DNA from: Nitrospiria bacterium
GTDB lineage: Bacteria > Nitrospirota > Nitrospiria > Nitrospirales > UBA8639
Direction of reading: 5' to 3'
Assembly (NCBI GenBank): GCA_030430725.1
Contig: JAUIKP010000248.1
Coordinates: 1 to 5,627, forward strand
DNA: 5,627 bases
Part shown: piece by piece, positions 1 to 5,333 of the stretch
How the letters are laid out: every line of letters starts with the position of its first letter
Position numbering within the stretch: the first letter of the stretch is position 1
The notes under the pieces: generated by a model
Seen by the model: the letters and a program-made list of their open reading frames with translations, nothing else
What the model was told of the DNA's origin: nothing
Databases searched by the model: none
Position numbers and translations under genes: made by a program

Positions 1-969
1 GGCAAAGGATCCGCTGGTCAGGGTCGGGGTGAGATTTGTGGTTATCGACCCGGCAAGATCAATGCGCGGGAACCGTTCGGCAATGGCGGCCGCGACACGC
101 GCATCGGCTGCCTGGACCTGGTAAAAGGTGGCCTGCACATCAGGGCGACGTTGAATGAGCTCCCCGGGCAGGCCGGTATCCGGCAAAGGGGGAAGGTGTA
201 TCAACCCCTGATCGTCCGGGATGTCCAGAGACGTGGGAGGTTTCCCAAGAAGAACGGCGAGTTGATGGCTCAGCGTACCGATTTGTGCGCGGACGTCTTT
301 GGTCTGTCCGCGTGTCTGCTCCACTAGTTGTTTCTGCCGCAGGACGTCGGCCGCAGCGGCAACGCCCTGTCGGAACCGCAAGGTGACCAATTGCAGTACT
401 TTCTCATTGGTCGATATCTGCTTTTCAAGCAAAGCCAGTTGACCTCGTTGTTCGAGCAGGTTATACCAGGTTTTCGCCATCTGACTGGATAAGGTGATCG
501 CGGCGACCGTTAAATCGGCCTGACTGGCCTGCGCGTCGAAGTTGGCCGCACTTCCGAAAGCCCGTACCCGTCCCCACAGGTCCAGCTCATACGCCACCGA
601 TACGCCTACAGAAAAACGATCGGTCTGGGTGCCTAAATCCGTACGACTCCGGCTGGCATTACTGTTCCCGTTTAAAAAGGGAAACCGGGGAGCGCCATCA
701 CGCACGGCAATAGCTTCCGCCTGTCGCAACCGGTCCCAGGTGGCCAACAACGTCGGATTGTCTGCCAGAGCGCGTTCAATCAACCGGTTAAGGGCCTCGT
801 CTTCAAAAGCTTCCCACCATTTGTCCGGCAACGCATACTGGCCGGACTGTGAAAAGGAATCCGGCGGCTGAATTTTCAATTCAATGGGTTGGGGGTCAAA
901 CAGACACCCGGTTGTCAGCATCAGGGAAATGCCTATGAGGATGGCGGGACAATCCCGAAGAGTAATCAT
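1..969 (-). CDS. Outer-membrane efflux lipoprotein, NodT/OprM (TolC-like) family, C-terminus beyond window
   Basis: This leftward reading frame is open from ATG at 969 to base 1 (323 codons), so the last third of the protein lies outside the window. It encodes the outer-membrane channel of a tripartite efflux pump, which couples to a periplasmic adaptor and an inner-membrane transporter to expel drugs, metals or solvents. Evidence in the translation: a hydrophobic signal peptide ending in LTTGC with a candidate lipidated Cys22; the WWEAF...LNRLIERALADNP stretch (residues 51-72) typical of the family; YELDLWGRVR (127-136); LRFRQGV; and GELIQRRPDVQA (269-280), the signature opening the second OEP repeat. 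Coiled-coil-like Ala/Gln-rich helices surround them. The Met is the first start after an in-frame TAA at 997-999; no convincing Shine-Dalgarno precedes it. Adaptor and pump genes probably lie further left. Family assignment is secure; the substrate cannot be read. Confidence 0.92.
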   Translation of the reverse strand, partial: MITLRDCPAILIGISLMLTTGCLFDPQPIELKIQPPDSFSQSGQYALPDKWWEAFEDEALNRLIERALADNPTLLATWDRLRQAEAIAVRDGAPRFPFLNGNSNASRSRTDLGTQTDRFSVGVSVAYELDLWGRVRAFGSAANFDAQASQADLTVAAITLSSQMAKTWYNLLEQRGQLALLEKQISTNEKVLQLVTLRFRQGVAAAADVLRQKQLVEQTRGQTKDVRAQIGTLSHQLAVLLGKPPTSLDIPDDQGLIHLPPLPDTGLPGELIQRRPDVQATFYQVQAADARVAAAIAERFPRIDLAGSITTNLTPTLTSGSFA

Positions 970-1202
970 GCGGGGTTCAGAATCGCGAGGGAAAATTTAT
1001 TCCAATTCCTTCATGAATGATGGTTGTCTGAATTTCAGATGCCGGGAGAGAAGAAACGTCTTTTGTTGGACCTTGCTGACGAAAACGATCCGTTCCGTCG
1101 TTTCACTCCCTATGCGTCTTACTTCGGTCAGTATACCCAAGATTTTTCCCTGAAATTTTTCCTCATCCTTCTTTTTTGTAAGAAAACATGCCAGAATTCC
1201 AT

Positions 1203-1223
1203 TTTGACAAACTTTGATACAAT
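1203..1223 (+). promoter_or_regulatory. Candidate extended -10 promoter with overlapping direct repeat, two-component operon
   Basis: TGATACAAT at 1215-1223 fits the extended -10 form TGnTAnnnT; the transcript would begin near 1230, about 65 bases before the regulator's start codon. TTGACA at 1204-1209 matches the -35 consensus but lies only 8 bases from the -10 box, so it cannot serve as its -35. The two decamers TTTGACAAAC (1203-1212) and TTTGATACAA (1213-1222) form an imperfect direct repeat (7 of 10 identical) with a 10-bp period, the spacing OmpR/PhoB-family regulators use. The site could therefore be an autoregulatory box; this is inference. Confidence 0.4.
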
Positions 1224-1278
1224 TTTTCTTCCCCCACTCCCGGTTCCGGCGTCATAATAATGAAGAAGGATGATCTTG

Positions 1279-1287
1279 AGGAGTAGG
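1279..1287 (+). promoter_or_regulatory. Ribosome-binding site deciding the response-regulator start
   Basis: AGGAGTAGG contains two purine-rich Shine-Dalgarno-like cores, about 6-11 bases before ATG 1294. Because it lies downstream of the alternative ATG at 1270, it argues for the shorter, 239-residue protein. Confidence 0.7.
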
Positions 1288-1293
1288 AGTCAT

Positions 1294-2013
1294 ATGGATT
1301 CGTTGCCACATGTCCTTGTCGTTGACGATCAGCCGGATATTCGCCATCCGCTTTCTACGTATCTTACGCAAAAGGGTTTTCGGTTGAGTGCCGCTGAAAG
1401 CGCCGCCGAAGCCCGCAAAATTCTTGAAACCAGCGCCATCGACCTCGTGGTCCTGGATATCATGATGCCGGGAGAAGACGGCCTCTCTCTGTGTCGTCAT
1501 TTACGTGAAACAAAGGATATTCCCATTATTCTGCTCACGGCCATGGCGGAAGAGACGGACCGTGTGATCGGGTTGGAAGTGGGCGCGGATGATTATGTCG
1601 TGAAACCGTTTAATCCCAGGGAATTGTTGGCACGAATCAAATCCGTGCTCCGGCGTGCGAATAGTCTGCCATGGAAGGAACGGCGCATTGCTGAAAAAAC
1701 CATTCGATTCGACCGATGGGTCCTACAGGTTTCGCAACGAGAGCTCATCGGAGAAGATGGCGTGGCCATTCCGCTCAGCACCGGAGAATTCGTGTTGTTG
1801 ACGGTCTTCCTGAATCATCCACATATGGTGTTGACTCGTGATCAATTACTCGACCTTACCCGCCATCGCGCGGGCGATGTGTTTGATCGCAGTATCGACA
1901 ATCAGGTCAGCCGGTTGCGAAAAAAGATTGAAATCGATCCCAAGCTCCCCTCCTTGATTAAAACCGTGTGGGGCGGGGGATACACGTTCACCGCAGAGAT
2001 CACCTTCCAATGA
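1294..2013 (+). CDS. OmpR-family response regulator (receiver plus winged-helix DNA-binding domain)
   Basis: The 239-residue protein is a DNA-binding response regulator phosphorylated by the kinase encoded immediately downstream. The N-terminal receiver domain (about 5-120) has the acidic pair D11-D12, the phospho-acceptor D55 in VVLDIMMPGEDG, T82 and the conserved K104 in VVKPFNPRELLARI. The C-terminal winged helix (about 135-236) shows STGEFVLL, LTRDQLLDLTRHR, RSIDNQVSRLRKKIE as recognition helix, and TVWGGGYTF as the wing. An upstream in-frame ATG exists at 1270, but the AGGAG-type ribosome-binding sequence at 1279-1287 lies inside that extension and points to ATG 1294, which also starts the protein as the family normally does. 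The stop overlaps the kinase start (ATGA at 2010-2013). By position it probably controls the divergent efflux gene and possibly its own operon. The ligand or stress sensed is unknown. Confidence 0.93.
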   Translation: MDSLPHVLVVDDQPDIRHPLSTYLTQKGFRLSAAESAAEARKILETSAIDLVVLDIMMPGEDGLSLCRHLRETKDIPIILLTAMAEETDRVIGLEVGADDYVVKPFNPRELLARIKSVLRRANSLPWKERRIAEKTIRFDRWVLQVSQRELIGEDGVAIPLSTGEFVLLTVFLNHPHMVLTRDQLLDLTRHRAGDVFDRSIDNQVSRLRKKIEIDPKLPSLIKTVWGGGYTFTAEITFQ

Positions 2014-3473
2014 AACCGGGTATGGGCCTTTTCCGGCGGTTGTGGCCGCAACGGTTGACCAGCCAGATGATCGGCCTTCTGCTCGTGGCCCTGGTCATTG
2101 CACAAGTGGCCAACTTTCTTATCTTTACCGATGAACGTCGTGCGGCCATCCGATCCGTCGAACGGACTCAAATTCTCGAGAGAACCGCTTCTCTCGTCGA
2201 TCTCATTGAACACAGTCCAGCCGAATTGCATGCCCGAATGGTTCAAGCCGCCAGTTCACGAAAATTATATTATTGGTTGTCGGATACCAGTCAGATTCCT
2301 CCAGCCATGCAACAAGGCGACCATGAGTGGATCAGCCGTCTCAGGGATTTGCTGAACAAGAACGACGAGTCTGAGCTGCGGTTTATGCTTCCCCCACAGG
2401 ATGGGACATGGAAAAGGACCATAGGTGAGGCGCCGGAAGGCCTTCAGTCTTCCATCTTACGGAGTAAGCCCTCCGGATCGTCCGTTCCTCTTCCGCTCTC
2501 TGAATTTGATGCCCCGGGCTTATTGATTTCCGCGCGTCTTCAGGATGGCCGGTGGCTGAATGTCGGGATGGGGATTACCCCATCCCTGGCCCGCTGGGCT
2601 CTGCCGACGCTCATTTCGATGGTGCTCACCGGGTCCAGTATCTGCCTGATTGTGGTGTTCATGGTCCAACGCCTCACGCGCCCGCTTCAACAACTCACGG
2701 AAGTTGCGGAGCGGGTTGGTCGCGGAGAATCTATCACGCCCATCCCGGAAGAAGGTCCCGTCGACATTCAGCAGACCATCCGGGCGTTTAACCGCATGTA
2801 CGAACGACTGCAACGGTATGTCCAGGATCGCACGAGAATGCTGGCGGCCATCAGTCACGATTTACGCTCTCCCATTACCTCTCTTCGACTCCAAGTGGAA
2901 TTGATGAAGGACCAGGAAGTCGGCGGCAAGATGCTGGACACCTTGGATGATATGCAGCGGATGACCGAAGCCACGCTGGCCTTTGCCCGGGACGAGGCCT
3001 CGACGGAGGTGTCGCGTTCTGTTGATCTTAGCGCCTTAATCGATAGTCTTTGTCAGGATATGGCTGATATGGGCATGGAGGTAGAATTCGAGAGCCCGAA
3101 GAAATCACCATACATCTGCCGTCCCATCAGCCTTAAACGGGCCATTCGAAATCTCATTGAAAATGCCGTGAGCTATGGAGGACAGGTCGAGGTCAAGCTT
3201 CGGCAGCATGACACAGAATTTCAGATTGAAATTCGCGATAGCGGTCCGGGAATTCCGGAGCAGGATTTTGAACGAGTCTTTCAGCCGTTTGTGCGACTGG
3301 AGGAATCCCGCAATAAACAAACAGGAGGCATCGGGCTCGGTATGGCCATCGCTCGTTCCATCGTTCGCAATCATGGCGGGGACATCAGTCTGGCCAACCT
3401 CCCGGGCGGTGGCTTGTCGGTGACGATCCATCTACCGGCCTCTCCGCTTCACCAAATCGCCGATCAAGCCTAG
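2010..3473 (+). CDS. EnvZ-like membrane sensor histidine kinase with HAMP domain
   Basis: The 487-residue protein is an inner-membrane histidine kinase, the partner of the response regulator whose stop codon it overlaps. Order of parts: short basic N-terminus; first membrane helix about 20-39; a periplasmic sensor segment of about 155 residues with no family I recognise; second membrane helix about 197-219; HAMP linker about 220-272 (RLTRPLQQLTEVAERVGRG); dimerisation/phospho-acceptor helix with H283 in AAISHDLRSPITSLRLQ; N box RNLIENA (N381, N385); G1 box DSGPGIP (410-416); an F-box-like region FERVFQPFVRLEES; and G2 box GGIGLGMAIA (439-448). All catalytic motifs are intact, so it should be active. 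Start: an in-frame start at 1968 would overlap the regulator by 46 bases; ATG 2010 gives the normal ATGA coupling and a sensible N-terminus. No strong ribosome-binding site is seen, consistent with translational coupling. The signal sensed cannot be inferred. Confidence 0.93.
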   Translation: MKPGMGLFRRLWPQRLTSQMIGLLLVALVIAQVANFLIFTDERRAAIRSVERTQILERTASLVDLIEHSPAELHARMVQAASSRKLYYWLSDTSQIPPAMQQGDHEWISRLRDLLNKNDESELRFMLPPQDGTWKRTIGEAPEGLQSSILRSKPSGSSVPLPLSEFDAPGLLISARLQDGRWLNVGMGITPSLARWALPTLISMVLTGSSICLIVVFMVQRLTRPLQQLTEVAERVGRGESITPIPEEGPVDIQQTIRAFNRMYERLQRYVQDRTRMLAAISHDLRSPITSLRLQVELMKDQEVGGKMLDTLDDMQRMTEATLAFARDEASTEVSRSVDLSALIDSLCQDMADMGMEVEFESPKKSPYICRPISLKRAIRNLIENAVSYGGQVEVKLRQHDTEFQIEIRDSGPGIPEQDFERVFQPFVRLEESRNKQTGGIGLGMAIARSIVRNHGGDISLANLPGGGLSVTIHLPASPLHQIADQA

Positions 3474-3787
3474 CAGGGTGTGGACCAAGTCCGGTACGTT
3501 TTTGCCCCTTGCCCAGGCTCGCGTACCTCTCTGTATGCTCCCCCTGTCCAAGCATCTACGGCCTTTCCTTCTCGAGACCTCAGGGCAGGACGGAGGGCCT
3601 TTGTGAGCATCCTGCTGCGCTCATGGAAAATCGTACGATTGTAGATCCGCATACGCTCTCAAATGTGAGTTTTTCATAAGCCTCCTGGGCTTAAGCTTGC
3701 CATTCAATATGTCCCATGGTGGACGTGTCGAATTGTTCAAAAACAATCAATTCCAACAAATCCCGCTTCCTTTTTACGAACCTCATC
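3474..3787. other. Non-coding stretch after the kinase gene
   Basis: I see no gene here. A 60-codon minus-strand frame (3652-3470) has no recognisable content and no ribosome-binding site. Symmetry present: GGTACG at 3493-3498 against CGTACC at 3522-3527 (23-base loop); a perfect 12-bp palindrome AATCGTACGATT at 3629-3640; TAAGCC/GGCTTA hairpin at 3677-3693; and GAATTG/CAATTC at 3730-3735 and 3748-3753. None is followed directly by a T-run, so no intrinsic terminator for the kinase operon is convincing. The base composition turns AT-rich from about 3700, as expected on approach to the next promoter. Confidence 0.5.
3629..3640. repeat. Perfect 12-bp palindrome AATCGTACGATT
   Basis: The sequence AATCGTACGATT equals its own reverse complement. 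It lies alone in the gap, about 240 bases before the cupin gene. It might be a protein-binding site, but nothing else supports a function, and a 12-bp palindrome can arise by chance. Confidence 0.5.
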
Positions 3788-3816
3788 TTGACTAATTTCG
3801 TCAATTGACGAAAAAT
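3788..3816 (+). promoter_or_regulatory. Candidate cupin promoter: TTGACT, 17-bp spacer, AAAAAT
   Basis: TTGACT at 3788-3793 matches five of six -35 consensus bases; AAAAAT at 3811-3816 matches four of six -10 bases; the spacing is the optimal 17 bp. Transcription would start near 3823, about 60 bases before the cupin ATG. The -10 box is weak, so the promoter may need an activator, or the true -10 may differ. The palindrome listed next occupies most of the spacer. Confidence 0.4.
3796..3813. promoter_or_regulatory. Perfect 18-bp palindromic operator candidate
   Basis: TTTCGTCAATTGACGAAA is identical to its reverse complement, with no central gap. It lies between the -35-like and -10-like boxes and covers the first three bases of the latter, where a bound dimeric repressor would block RNA polymerase. 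Related GTCAA/TTGAC pentamers flank it (TTGAC at 3788-3792, GTCAA at 3844-3848). Size and symmetry fit a homodimeric helix-turn-helix regulator such as a MarR-, TetR- or GntR-type protein; I cannot tell which, and no such gene lies in this window. Confidence 0.6.
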
Positions 3817-3838
3817 CAGCCCGAAAATCCGTTCTGTC

Positions 3839-3850
3839 GATTGGTCAATC
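3839..3850. promoter_or_regulatory. Second inverted repeat in cupin leader (GATTG-GT-CAATC)
   Basis: GATTG at 3839-3843 and CAATC at 3846-3850 are inverted around GT. The element lies in the presumed 5' untranslated region of the cupin gene. It shares GTCAA with the larger palindrome upstream, so it could be a weaker second site for the same protein. Support is modest. Confidence 0.3.
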
Positions 3851-3881
3851 ATTCATTTGGTCCACTGGAGGTCATGACACC

Positions 3882-4331
3882 ATGAAACCACAACCGTTTA
3901 TTGTTTCACCCAATGATTACGATCCCGCGTTGAATGTGCTTGGTACGAAGGTGACCGTGCTTGCATCAAGCGCGGCGACCCAAGGCTATGAGATCACTCT
4001 GCAACAAGGCGATGAAGGGACCGGTCCGCCGCTTCATCACCACGACTGGGACGAGTCCTTCTTTGTCCTTAAAGGTCAGATTGAGTTCAGTTATGGCAAC
4101 AAAACGGTCATGTGCCTGCCGGGCACACTCGTGCACGTGCCGGGCGGCACGGAGCACGGCTTTCGCTACGGCCCAGGAGGCGGAGAGATGTTCGAACTCA
4201 CCGGCCAGGGCAGCATGGCCACTCGAATGTTCACGGCCCTCAGCAGGGAAATTCCTCAAGGCCCACCAGACATTCCCAAGGTGCAAGAGGTTCTCAAACA
4301 AAACGGTGTGACCGTCGTAACCCCAGCATAG
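3882..4331 (+). CDS. Single-domain cupin protein (metal-binding beta-barrel)
   Basis: This 149-residue protein is a small cytoplasmic cupin (cupin_2 type). Motif 1 is complete: G46, then H52 and H54 in PPLHHHDWDE, with E58 and G65. Motif 2 is complete: G81, P87, G89 and H92 in LVHVPGGTEHGF. H52, H54, E58 and H92 should hold one divalent metal such as Fe, Mn, Ni or Zn. There is no signal peptide or second domain, and the length suits the small cupin class, whose members include dioxygenases, isomerases, sugar- or quercetinase-like enzymes and non-catalytic binding proteins; the substrate cannot be read here. GGAGG at 3867-3871 lies 10 bases before the start; ATG 3874 is followed at once by a stop and is excluded. 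The palindromic operator upstream suggests inducible expression. Fold is certain, function open. Confidence 0.9.
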   Translation: MKPQPFIVSPNDYDPALNVLGTKVTVLASSAATQGYEITLQQGDEGTGPPLHHHDWDESFFVLKGQIEFSYGNKTVMCLPGTLVHVPGGTEHGFRYGPGGGEMFELTGQGSMATRMFTALSREIPQGPPDIPKVQEVLKQNGVTVVTPA

Positions 4332-4411
4332 GTATAGCAGAACGAATGTAAAACGTGGATGTGTGTTGTTGATGGGGATGGTTATCGTGGGGTTTGTTGT
4401 TATCGAGATGC

Positions 4412-4435
4412 CTCAGGGAGAAACACTTCCCTGGG
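4412..4435. repeat. Inverted repeat CTCAGGGA / TCCCTGGG
   Basis: CTCAGGGA at 4412-4419 can pair with TCCCTGGG at 4428-4435 (eight pairs, one G-T) around an eight-base loop. It lies about 80 bases after the cupin stop. No T-run follows, so it is a poor intrinsic terminator; it could stabilise the 3' end of a cupin transcript. Confidence 0.3.
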
Positions 4436-4472
4436 ATAATCAGAATTTGGGCTTCGATATGAACAGGGAGAT

Positions 4473-4520
4473 CCGTGCGTTATCTGACAAGGGTGGCCGG
4501 CTGCCACGACTGTCACACGG
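4473..4520. repeat. Long nested imperfect hairpin over the haem-motif region
   Basis: Three helices nest: CCGTG (4473-4477) with CACGG (4516-4520), TGACA (4485-4489) with TGTCA (4511-4515), and GTGGC (4493-4497) with GCCAC (4503-4507) around a five-base loop. A symmetric 3x3 internal loop and a seven-base bulge on the 5' side separate them. A T6 run follows at 4530-4535, nine bases after the stem, too far for a classical terminator. Part of the symmetry may simply reflect the codons of the haem motif. Confidence 0.35.
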
Positions 4521-4580
4521 TCGGAAAAATTTTTTCAGAAGGAAAGGTGATGGAAGAGGGAATTTTAATAGACTCCAATT

Positions 4581-4600
4581 CCCCATAGCTTGCTGTGGGG
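4581..4600. repeat. REP-like hairpin unit 1 (CCCC...AGCTTGC...GGGG)
   Basis: The unit folds into an eight-pair stem (CCCCATAG with CTGTGGGG, one G-T pair) around the loop CTTG. It shares the C4, AGCTTGC and G4 blocks with unit 2 at 4641-4661 in the same orientation. The stop codon of the cytochrome-like frame lies in its left arm. Confidence 0.6.
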
Positions 4601-4640
4601 TTACCATATGAGAACTATAAGCTATTAATTCGTTGAATAC

Positions 4641-4661
4641 CCCCGTCAGCTTGCGGCGGGG
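4641..4661. repeat. REP-like hairpin unit 2, possibly doubling as a terminator
   Basis: CCCCGTC pairs with GGCGGGG (seven pairs, one G-T) around a short loop containing AGCTTGC. An extra C precedes it at 4640. TTTT at 4665-4668 follows after ATC, so on the plus strand it could act as a weak intrinsic terminator before the next gene. Together with unit 1 and the 40-bp AT-rich linker it looks like a two-unit dispersed palindromic element. Confidence 0.55.
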
Positions 4662-4703
4662 ATCTTTTATTCCTGCTCAAATCCAAGGGAGGGTTGATCT
4701 GTC

Positions 4704-5255
4704 ATGACTCGTCCGAACCTGTCTCCTGCGCAACAGACCATGGTAACGATGTGGGAGCGGCATATGGCCGCCGAATTTCAGGAAAAGAGTATCGATGAAA
4801 CCATGGCGACCATGACGTCGGATCCCTTCGTCAATCATGTTCCTATTATGACAGGGGGTGTCGGTTCCAGTGAGGTTCGCCACTTCTACAGCACCCATTT
4901 TCTCCCAGGTCATCCACCGGATACCGTTGTCACACCAGTCGCTCGCACAGTTGGGGAAGACCGCATCGTGGACGAACTGATCCACAAGTTTACTCATACG
5001 ATTGAGATGCCATGGATCCTCCCCGGCGTACCCCCCACGGGAAAACGGGTCGAAGTGGCAGTCATCGTGGTTGTCGAGTTTAAGGATGGAAAGATTGCGG
5101 GTGAGCGGATCTATTGGGACCAGGCATGCGTCCTTGTTCAGGTGGGGTTGATTGATGGGGGAACCTTGCCCGTGAGTGGAATTGAAGCGTCACGCAAAGT
5201 CGCCGATCCCGCACGAGAACCCTCAAACCGGCTGATCGAACGGGTACGCCATTAA
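4704..5255 (+). CDS. SnoaL/NTF2-like family protein (polyketide-cyclase-like)
   Basis: This 183-residue protein has the look of the SnoaL-like/NTF2 superfamily, cone-shaped alpha+beta barrels with a central pocket. Members include polyketide cyclases, dehydratases, isomerases and uncharacterised stress-linked proteins. Seen: an N-terminal helix with WERHMAAEF (17-25), the DPFVNHVPIMTGGVG segment (40-54) with H45 and acidic neighbours facing the presumed pocket, RTVGEDRIVDE (81-91), FTHTIEMPWILPGVPPTG (96-113), and the closing strand VVVEFKDGKIAGERIYWDQA (122-141). The C-terminal 40 residues resemble a family tail rather than a second domain. No signal peptide is seen. A purine-rich ribosome-binding sequence AAGGGAGGG at 4686-4693 precedes ATG 4704. 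Some relatives are encoded beside or fused to dienelactone-hydrolase-like proteins. An MDR oxidoreductase follows here, so a role in modifying a small carbonyl or cyclic compound is plausible but unproven. Confidence 0.78.
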   Translation: MTRPNLSPAQQTMVTMWERHMAAEFQEKSIDETMATMTSDPFVNHVPIMTGGVGSSEVRHFYSTHFLPGHPPDTVVTPVARTVGEDRIVDELIHKFTHTIEMPWILPGVPPTGKRVEVAVIVVVEFKDGKIAGERIYWDQACVLVQVGLIDGGTLPVSGIEASRKVADPAREPSNRLIERVRH

Positions 5256-5264
5256 TCAAGGAGC

Positions 5265-5283
5265 GCAACCTGCATCCGGTTGC
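5265..5283. repeat. Hairpin just after the SnoaL-like gene (GCAACC / GGTTGC)
   Basis: GCAACC at 5265-5270 is inverted to GGTTGC at 5278-5283 with a seven-base loop, ten bases after the stop codon. An alternative overlapping stem, CTGCA with TGCAG, uses partly the same bases. No T-run follows, so it is not a standard intrinsic terminator; it may protect the transcript end. Confidence 0.4.
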
Positions 5284-5304
5284 AGCTATGATGCCAGGGA
5301 TTTT

Positions 5305-5333
5305 TCGTCATGGACCTTTCAAGGCGATATAAA
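5305..5333 (+). promoter_or_regulatory. Candidate promoter for the dehydrogenase gene (TCGTCA, 17 bp, TATAAA)
   Basis: TCGTCA at 5305-5310 matches four of six -35 bases and TATAAA at 5328-5333 five of six -10 bases, with 17 bp between. The start of transcription would fall near 5340, leaving a leader of roughly 125 bases before ATG 5467. This suggests the dehydrogenase can be transcribed apart from the SnoaL-like gene. Confidence 0.33.

Larger units (their letters stand above)
970..1293. promoter_or_regulatory. Divergent intergenic control region between efflux gene and two-component operon
   Basis: This 324-bp gap separates two divergently transcribed units and must contain the promoters of both. 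The right half (about 1140-1235) is AT-rich and carries the promoter-like signals listed separately. There are two copies of ATTTTTCC at 1142-1149 and 1155-1162, and an imperfect inverted repeat (GAAAACGA at 1081-1088 against TCGTTTC at 1098-1104). For the leftward gene only a weak -10-like TAAATT (minus strand, 998-993) is visible, without a good -35 box. Short open frames cross this gap on the plus strand but lack ribosome-binding sites and recognisable content, so I do not call them genes. Confidence 0.6.
4363..4588 (+). pseudogene. Frameshifted remnant of a small c-type cytochrome (CHDCH haem motif)
   Basis: No intact gene fills the gap after the cupin, but two joined frames resemble a secreted haem protein. 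Frame one, open through 4363-4472, encodes a hydrophobic leader (LLMGMVIVGFVVI) and continues to FDMNREI. Frame two, 4475-4588, reads VRYLTRVAGCHDCHTVGK, then IFSEGKVMEEGILI, and stops at TAG 4586-4588. CHDCH is a CxxCH haem c attachment motif, and the preceding RYL..VAGC resembles the N-terminus of monohaem or dihaem periplasmic cytochromes. Removing one C from the CC at 4473-4474 would fuse the frames as MNREIVRYLTRVAGCHDCH, about 74 residues from GTG 4363. No axial Met or second domain follows, and the frame ends inside a hairpin repeat, so the 3' part seems lost too. No ribosome-binding site is seen; ACG at 4342 could be a decayed ATG before NVKRG. Chance or sequencing error remain possible. 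Confidence 0.45.

Noticed and set aside
542..871. Plus-strand frame opposite the efflux gene
   Set aside because: It is antisense to a clearly recognised coding region and is rich in Arg/Ser, as shadows of such genes are.
884..1257. Two overlapping plus-strand frames (884-1153 and 1024-1257) in the divergent gap
   Set aside because: One overlaps the real leftward gene, the other starts at TTG without a ribosome-binding site and runs through the promoter; neither resembles a known protein.
1270..1293. Longer response-regulator start at ATG 1270
   Set aside because: The eight extra codons consist of the ribosome-binding region itself and are not part of a normal receiver domain.
3482..3503. 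Possible intrinsic terminator after the kinase (GGAC-CAA-GTCC then TTTTT)
   Set aside because: The stem is only four pairs with a three-base loop and the T-run begins six bases later; too weak to call.
3470..3652. 60-codon minus-strand frame after the kinase gene
   Set aside because: No ribosome-binding site, no recognisable motif, and it overlaps the kinase stop codon.
3677..3693. TAAGCC-TCCTG-GGCTTA hairpin as a terminator
   Set aside because: The stem is real but no T-run follows on either strand.
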